Source of the DNA: Neoarius graeffei | Lineage: Eukaryota; Chordata; Actinopteri; Siluriformes; Ariidae | NCBI RefSeq assembly: GCF_027579695.1 | Contig: NC_083569.1 | Coordinates: forward strand, 69,676,149-69,740,148 | Length of the DNA stretch: 64,000 nt | Direction: 5' to 3' | Shown: piece by piece, positions 57,831 to 64,000 of the stretch | Layout: every line of letters begins with the position of its first letter | How positions within the stretch are numbered: the stretch's first letter is position 1 | Program-made: the position numbers and the translations under genes | The notes under the pieces: model-generated | Told to the model about the DNA's origin: nothing | Databases searched by the model: none | What the model saw: the letters and a program-made list of their open reading frames with translations, nothing else

Positions 57831-59331
57831 GCCACCAACTGCTAAAAGGGACGGTAGCAGTGAAGGGCAAAGTGGCACAAGAAACAGAGGGAAGGTACCC
57901 CTGGGCCTAACCACTCAACAGGAGGTGTTCCTAGCTGAGCTCACTCCGGACCTGCGGGAAAAGTACAAGAAGGCGTTCTCAAATAAGGTGTCATCAACTG
58001 CTTGCACAGAGTACAGAGATGGGGCAAAAGAACATCCAGTGGTGATGATGCTACTGGAGGTCACCACAAACTCCGACTGTTTAATCGGCACCTTGATTGA
58101 CCTTGCCTCTGACACAAATTACATCACCCATGTGGCGGCTGATCGCCTTGGACTGTGTGGTGAAAACATTAAACTTATAGTCCATGGAGTTGGGGGCATG
58201 AAGAGGACTGTCCTGACCAAATGTTACTTCCTGCGGCTGAAAGTGAAAACTTCCAAAGGAAAAGTTGCAGTGCACAAGATCCTTTGCTATGGCCTTGAGA
58301 GCATTGCAGAGGTAACTTATGCTGTATCTCCTGAGCGGCTGCAAGAGTTCTTTCCAAATGTGTCAAGGGACGAATTGGTCCGTCCCACAAAGATAGACCT
58401 ATTGATCAGTCACCGAGAAGGTCGACTTGTTCCCCAGCCAATCAACATTGTGGGGGACCTAGTACTTTGGGACGGTCCATTGGGTAAGACCGTCGGAGGA
58501 ACCCATCCCAACCTTATTGAGAGGGTGGACTTGACTGTGCACCGCTCTGACACCCACCTTGCTAGGAGTATGAGGTCAGCCTCAGCTGTATACATAGAGA
58601 CAATCATACCCCAGCAGGGAAATGCCCAAGCCTGGAGCACAGCAACGTCCAACAAGGAAGTCCTTGAATGGTTTAAGTGGGACAGCATAGGAGCAGCCTG
58701 CAGTCCTCAGTGTGGTGGCTGTAAGTGTGGCACGTGCCCCCCAGGAGGAAAAGAAATGACCCTTAAGGAAGAGCGGGATCTTGAAAAAATTAAAGACTGC
58801 CTTACTTACATGCTGGCAGACAAACACCGTAATTCTCCTCATTGGGATGCTGCATATCCCTGGAAAGGAGATCTTACAATGCTTCCAGACAATCGGCAAG
58901 CAGTGGAGGCAACATTTAAAAATATGGAGAAACGTTTGGAAAAGGAGCCTGCATGGAAGTCTGCATACCGGGACCAAATCAATGAGATGGTCTCCAGAGG
59001 AGCTGCTGTGAAACTTTCACAGGAAGAAATTAATGTTTGGAAGGGGCCCAAATGGTATATTAGCCATCTCGTCGCCCCTAACCCTCATTCTTCTTCAACC
59101 CCTGTAAGAATTGTTTGGAATAGCAGTCAGGAGTTCCATGGCATAAGTCTTAACGATCTCCTTCACAAAGGCCCTGATGTCCTCAACCCCATTAGGGGAG
59201 TCCTTTTGCGGTTCAGAAGTGGACGTTATGCTGCACTGGGTGATGTTAAGAAAATGTATAACTCAGTGTGGCTTAAAGACAATGAAGTCCCACCTCCATC
59301 GTTCTCTATGGAGAGACAACCCAGAAGATGA
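57703..59331 (+). pseudogene. BEL/Pao pol, first part: protease and RT start
   Basis: After the rest of the Cys-His cluster (CALCLRSHP, CPKVDC) comes an aspartic-protease-like region around LIGTLIDLASDTNYITHVAA, where the catalytic motif reads DLAS, not the common DSGS. Linker sequence follows, then the start of the Pao-type polymerase (VSRGAAVKLSQEE, VRIVWNSSQEF and ALGDVKKMYNSV, with an early catalytic Asp). Near 59289 one extra C appears and the frame runs into a stop at 59329. The polymerase goes on in the next frame. The normal product would be one long polyprotein, so this is a mutated copy. Confidence 0.82.
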
Positions 59332-61363
59332 CATTGAGGAGTATGCACTCGTTAGGGTCAATATTGGCGACAAACCTGCGGGTTGTATCGCCCAAGTTGC
59401 CATGAAGGAAACGGCCAGCCTTCCTCAGTTCGCTAACATGGCTGAAGAACGGCGAGTCCTAACTGAGGACAGTTATGTGGATGATATTCTAACCTCCCAC
59501 AATAATCTTGAGACTTTGAAGAGGATCATTAAAGGAGTGGAGGAAATTCTGGAAGCAGGAGGCTTCTTTCTTAAGCCTTGGGTCCTGTCTCATCAAAGTG
59601 GGAGGAGTGAAGATCTTTCTGGTCCCAGTGAAGATGGTGCTGCACCCAAGACACTAGTACTGCCTAATCAAATGTCCGATAGTGAGAACAAAGCACTTGG
59701 TGTTGGCTACGAACCCGGAACAGACCAACTTCGGCTTCTCACATCTGTTAACTTTTCAAAGAAAAGGGGAAAAATGAGGACTGGACTCAATCTGCATATG
59801 GATGAAGTTAGGGAAGAAACGCCCAACCCCCTGACTCGACGTATACTCCTTAGTCAGATTGCTGGGTTCTATGACCCAATTGGTCTTTCCTCACCAGCAA
59901 AGCAGAAGGGAGTGATGTTGGTTAGGGAGTCATTCCAGGAGGCTGGTAAGAACAACCAGGACACGTGGGATGTCCCACTTTCGCCCAAGCTTCGAGATGC
60001 TGCAGTAAACCTTTTTGAAGAATATGTGAGACTGGGCCAGATTAGGTTTAATAGGAGCCTTACACCACCTGATGCCTTGGGCCCACCGATGGGAATAACA
60101 TTCTCTGATGGAAGCGAGTCCTCATATGGAGCTGTACTCTATCTCCGGTGGGAGACTAATGGAGAAGTCATAGTGACCTTAGTAGAGTCAAAAGCAAAGC
60201 TGACACCCCTTGATCAAAAGGGAGATGTGATAAAGGCGGAACTGTGTGGTGCAGTTTTTGCTACTCGTCTTAAGAAGTACTTTGAAAAGCATTGCTATAT
60301 AAAAGTCAGGTGCTGGATTCACTTTGTGGACAGCCAGACAATCCTGGCAGCCATACAGAAAGATAGCTATGGTTACCAGACCTTCTTCGCTAACCGAATT
60401 GGTGAGATCCAGAAGGATACTCAAGTGGAGGACTGGAGATGGATCGAAGGCAACCGAAATATCGCTGATATACTTACCAGAGGTGCAACTCCTGAGGAAC
60501 TCGATGAAGGCTCAGAATGGCAACAAGGCCCCAAATTCTTGCAATTGCCTGAATCAGAATGGCCAATGAAGATGGTCAATGAAGTCATATCTTCTGCTGC
60601 TGAAGTTGTGGGAAAATTGCAGCGAAAGGCCTTTTCGGCAGTGGCTACTCGGGCCCAGTCAAAAGAGAAAACTGAGTCCAATACCACAGAACACCCTGAC
60701 ATCAAGGATGAAGGAGCCAAAGATGGATCACCTTCACAACATGTATCAAGTACAGTATCTGCAGACAGACAAAGACTCTGGGGAATTGGGCTGGTGCGCC
60801 TTGTCAATCCCGAGCGCTTCAGTTCTCTGTCCAGATTGTGCGCTGCAATAGCATGGACGCGACGAGCTGCAAAAGTTTGGCTGGGGAAATGCCAGGTCCC
60901 TGTGCATCCAAAGTGGGAGGTAATTTGCCCTGCATTGTCCGCTGAAGAAAGGGCACAAGCCTTCCAAGACCTGGTCCTTGCAGCCCAAAATGGCAGTCAG
61001 TTCCGGGACTCGACATTGAACCGCTTGGTTGTGTACAAGGACAAGAACTCAGGACTCCTCCTCTGTGGAGGCAGAATCCAGTCCTGGACTGTAGATGGAG
61101 CAGCTGTTCCTCTCCTCCCCTTTAAATCCTGGATCGCGACCCTGGTGGCAAGAGAAGCGCATGATGAGAATCATGAAGGTGTTGCTGCCACTCTATTACG
61201 CACCAGAAAAAGGACGTGGATTGTACAAGGGCGGAGAATAGTGAAGAAAACTGTTATTAACTGTGTCAAAAAAAAAAATGTTGTGATGTATAATGGGTTT
61301 GGCTGTGACCTCTTTGAATCATTTTTGATCAGTCGGTCAAGTGGGAGGTGTTGCGTCCGTTAA
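59300..61363 (+). pseudogene. BEL/Pao pol, second part: RT, RNase H, integrase stub
   Basis: Continues the polymerase with the catalytic box in EDSYVDDILTSH (YVDD), then the A17/Pao block (LLSQIAGFYDPIGLSSPAKQ) typical of this superfamily. An RNase H-like region follows (GITFSDGSESSYGAVLYL, ELCGAVFATRLKKYF, IHFVDSQTILAAI). Next is the integrase zinc-binding start (REAHDENHEGVAATLLRTRK). At about 61265 the family sequence stops and an A-run and unrelated codons lead to the stop at 61363, just inside the 3' LTR. The catalytic integrase core and the C-terminal domain are missing. Confidence 0.82.
61339..61348 (+). other. Polypurine tract before the 3' LTR
   Basis: AAGTGGGAGG directly precedes TGTTGCG. 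This is the expected plus-strand priming site of an LTR element. Confidence 0.7.
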
Positions 61364-61759
61364 GTTATTAGTGAGTAGGAGGAGTCAAGTTGGGCAATCA
61401 ATTAAAGCAATTGGATGCAATGAGTGGAGAGGACTTTCTTACTTACCTTGTTAAAGTGTTTGGAGCTGGTAAATCCTCATAGGCTGGTTTGTATCCAATG
61501 AAATTTAGAATGTATAAAAGTTGGAGTGCGCACAAAGTCAGTATTGCCATCTTGTCAAGAGAGCTACACGGCACCGGTTTATAACCTGCCAAACGCTGGT
61601 GCTGTACTGCCACTAATGTACTGTACTGCCTAATACTGTAGCATGTACAGCTACTGAAGCAAATTGTGGACAAAATAAAATAAACCAAAGACGAGTTATA
61701 ACCTTCCAGTGTGCTCTTTTGATGCCCCGTTCGGTGGGAAAATCAGGAAGAACCGAACA
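61349..61759 (+). repeat. BEL/Pao 3' LTR
   Basis: Same length (411 bp) and, by reading along both, the same sequence as the 5' LTR. It is followed by GTATT and by the LINE reading (CCTGCAGAAG). Confidence 0.92.
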
Positions 61760-61764
61760 GTATT

Positions 61765-63213
61765 CCTGCAGAAGTTTTGAAGGCAGACGAAGTGACCATT
61801 GTGGACATGCTCCATCCCCTTTTCCAAAACATATGGGAGGAGGAGGATATTCCATTAGAATGGAAGGAGGGCCACCTGATCAAGCTCCCAAAGAAGGGGG
61901 ACCTTAGCTCATGTTCCAACTACACAGGGATAACATTGCTCTCAACCCCAGCTAAAATCTTCAACAGAGTCCTCCTAAACAGGATGAAAGACATGGTCGA
62001 CCCACATCTCCGAGAACAACAAGCAGGATTTAGGAAGAACAGATCCTGCACAGACCAAATAACAACATTAAGGATTATCCTGGAGCAGTCATTGGAGTGG
62101 AACTCACCTCTGTATGTAAATTTTATTGATTACGAGAAGGCATTTGATAGTGTAGATAGACAGACTATCTGGAGACTACTGAGGCACTATGGAGTGCCAG
62201 AAAAGATAACCAACATCATCAGGAACTCGTATGAGATTATGTCCTGCAGAGTGGTTCATGGCCAACATCTCACAGAAGCCTTTCATGTAAGGACAGGAGT
62301 TAGACAAGGATGCCTACTATCACCCTTTCTTTTCCTGTTGGCAATAGACTGAGTAATGAAGACATCAACTGCCCAAAAGAGGAATGGCATCCAATGGACA
62401 CCTTGGTCGCAACTGGAGGACCTTGACTTTGCTGACGACCTGGTACTTCTTTCTCACACCCATCAACAAATGCAGGAGAAAACCACAACCATAGCAACTT
62501 ACTCAGCAAGTCTTGGCCTCATTATACACAAAGGGAAGAGCAAGATCCTTAAAGTAAACAATAACAACACAACCCCAATCAGGATAGAGGGAGAAGCAAT
62601 AGAGGAAGTGGAGAGTTTCACCTATCTTGGAAGTGTAGTGGACAAAATGGGTGGGACCGATGCTGATGTAAAGGTACGGATTGGAAAGGCAAGGGCAGCT
62701 TTCCACCAGCTGAGGAATGTCTGGGGATCGTCGGAACTGCCACGCAACATCAAAATCAGGATGTTTAACTCCATGGTAAAGCCTATACTTATGTATGGTG
62801 CAGAGACCTGGAGGACAACGGCCAACATCATGAATAAAATACAGGCCTTCATCAATACCTGCCTCAGGCGGATCCTAAGAGTATACTGGCCGAATACCAT
62901 CAATAACCTGGAGCTGTGGCGCCAAACAGGACAACGGCCTGTAGAAAAAGAGATCCTCCAAAGAAGATGGAAGTGGGTTGGCCATACCCTTCACAAACCT
63001 GCATCAAACATCGCAAGACAGGCCCTCTTCTGGAACCCACAAGGGAGAAGGAAGAGGGGCAGGCCAAGAAACAGCTGGCGTCGTGACCTAGATGCAGATG
63101 TGAAGAGGTCTGGCTATACATGGGGACAACTGGAAAAGATCGCCCAGGATCGCGATGACTGGAAAGCACTTGTTCGTGGCCTATGCCCAAAATTGGGCGG
63201 TAGGCGTAAGTAA
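61765..63213 (+). pseudogene. LINE reverse transcriptase, C-terminal two thirds
   Basis: Resumes at PAEVLKADEVTIVDMLH. Blocks in order: KLPKKGDLSSCSNYTGITLL, FRKNRSCTDQITTLR, the first catalytic Asp in VNFIDYEKAFDSV, VRQGCLLSPFLFLLAID, a TGA stop at 62350-62352 where the family normally has Trp, then the catalytic FADD at 62428-62439. The C-terminal part has FTYLGSVVD, MYGAETW, CLRRILRVYWPN and RPRNSWRRDLDADVK, ending KLGGRRK. The catalytic aspartates remain, but the stop, the upstream frameshift and the BEL insertion make it dead. Confidence 0.86.
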
Positions 63214-63225
63214 GTAATCCACAGT

Positions 63226-64000
63226 CAGACAGATTGTGTACAAATGGAGGAACTTCAAGACCATTGTTACCCTCCCCAGGAGTGGTCGACCAACAAAGAT
63301 CACTCCAAGAGCAAGGCATGTAATAGTCGGCGAGGTCACAAAGGACCCCAGGGTAACTTCTAAGCAACTGAAGGCCTCTCTCACATTGGCTAATGTTAAT
63401 GTTCATGAGTCCACCATCAGGAGAACACTGAACAACAATGGTGTGCATGGCAGGGTTGCAAGGAGAAAGCCACTGCTCTCCAAAAAGGACATTGCTGCTT
63501 GTCTGCAGTTTGCTAAAGATCACATGGACAAGCCAGAAGGCTATTGGAAAAATGTTTTGTGGACAGATGAGACCAAAATAGAACTTTTTGGTTTAAATGA
63601 GAAGCATTATGTTTGGAGAAAGGAAAACACTGCATTCCAGCATAAGAACCTTATCCCATCTGTGAAACATGATGGTGGTAGTATCATGGTTTGGGCCTGT
63701 TTTGCTGCATCTGGGCCAGGACAGCTTGCCATCATTGATGGAACAATGAATTCTGAATTATACCAGCGAATTCTAAAGGAAAATGTCAGGACATCTGTCC
63801 ATGAACTGAATCTCAAGAGAAGGTGGGTCATGCAGCAAGACAACGACCCTGAGCACACACGTCGTTCTACCAAAGAATGGTTAAAGAAGAATAAAGTTAA
63901 TGTTTTGGAATGGCCAAGTCAAAGTCCTGACCTTAATCCAATCGAAATGTTGTGGAAGGACCTGAAGCGAGCAGTTCATGTGAGGAAACCCACCAACATC
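63226..64000 (+). pseudogene. Family C transposase, C-terminal piece, open to the window end
   Basis: Continues the gene begun at 53539: YKWRNFKTIVTLPRSGRPT, the second HTH (VHESTIRRTLNNNGVHG), the first catalytic Asp (VLWTDETKIELF), the second (MQQDNDPEHTR) and the Glu block ([16 protein letters not shown]). No stop is seen up to base 64000. Apart from the LINE split, the frame is intact over the part in view. A PEHT in place of the usual PKHT is a small oddity. Confidence 0.87.

Larger units (their letters stand above)
55501..61759 (+). mobile_element. BEL/Pao LTR retrotransposon, internally deleted
   Basis: Two 411-bp LTRs (TG...CA) that I read as identical, with a 5-bp duplication GTATT at 55496-55500 and 61760-61764. 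The gag/pol type is BEL/Pao: a DUF1759-like gag segment, an aspartic protease, an A17/Pao-type polymerase and an HENHEG integrase zinc region. The integrase core is absent. A purine tract (AAGTGGGAGG) precedes the 3' LTR. No obvious tRNA primer site directly follows the 5' LTR. Confidence 0.9.
53655..63215 (+). mobile_element. Endonuclease/RT LINE carrying a BEL/Pao insertion
   Basis: Flanked by the 10-bp duplication AATCCACAGT at 53645-53654 and 63216-63225. The LINE itself is about 3.3 kb (53655-55500 and 61765-63215) and seems close to full length: a 5' UTR with CTACCTTGTCGTGGTGG, one long coding region, and a short GTAAGTAAGT tail. The clade (RTE-, Nimb- or related) is not resolved from memory. 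Confidence 0.88.
52278..64000 (+). mobile_element. Tc1 element, family C, exploded by nested insertions
   Basis: The left terminus CAGTGGTGCTTGAAAGTTTG follows TA at 52276-52277. The element's own sequence is found at 52278-52396, 53294-53654 and 63226-64000, and it runs off the window. The gaps are filled by a compound SINE insertion and by a LINE that itself contains a BEL/Pao element. All pieces are collinear with the copy at 26679-28288 in reverse. Confidence 0.9.

Overview
The window looks like a stretch of teleost fish chromosome. It holds one clearly recognisable host gene in pieces separated by long introns, AT-rich non-coding DNA, many microsatellites, and a dense load of fish-type transposable elements: Tc1/mariner, hAT, L2/Rex1-like LINEs, an endonuclease/RT LINE, a BEL/Pao LTR element and tRNA-derived SINEs. 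The style of the SINEs and Tc1 elements would suit an otophysan such as a catfish, but that is only an impression. Nothing bacterial or viral is present: no operons, CRISPR array, rRNA or genuine tRNA gene.

Host gene. The minus strand carries nwd2 (NACHT and WD repeat domain-containing 2). Five coding exons lie at 42262-42146, 25916-25683, 22002-21852, 19918-19329 and 10731-6826, in transcription order. All splice sites fit GT/AG, the phases are compatible and there are no stops. Together they give about 1665 residues: the end of a DUF4062-like N-terminal region, a linker, the NACHT P-loop (GGPCSGKT), Walker B and a long WD40 half. The first coding exon (about 80 residues by comparison with mammals) is not visible and should lie beyond base 64000. 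The last exon ends at 6826, with candidate poly(A) signals near 6.24 kb.

Layout. 1-2731: two nested Tc1 elements. 2732-6825: 3' flank. 6826-25916: four nwd2 exons, with introns holding a SINE, a 5'-truncated L2-like LINE split by a hAT-like element, an inverted repeat with about 210-230 bp arms, and foldback transposon remnants. 25917-42145: a long intron with a Tc1 element carrying an intact transposase inside an older SINE, more SINEs, a Tc1-type MITE, broken Tc1 copies, a minisatellite and an exact palindrome. 42263-64000: upstream nwd2 intron, with L2 fragments, an almost intact Tc1, a hAT element inside a LINE, and a deep nested stack from 52278 to the window end.

The stack is the most striking structure. 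A Tc1 element was hit by a SINE. That SINE carries an L2 3' tail, which in turn carries a second SINE. The Tc1 transposase gene was hit separately by a LINE (TSD AATCCACAGT), and that LINE was hit by a BEL/Pao element (TSD GTATT). The two 411-bp LTRs appear identical, yet the BEL coding region is frameshifted and lacks the integrase core, which suggests a defective copy mobilised in trans. I found no convincing undescribed biological system; the best leads are this copy, the inverted repeat beside an nwd2 exon, and SINE families that share a head but differ in tail.
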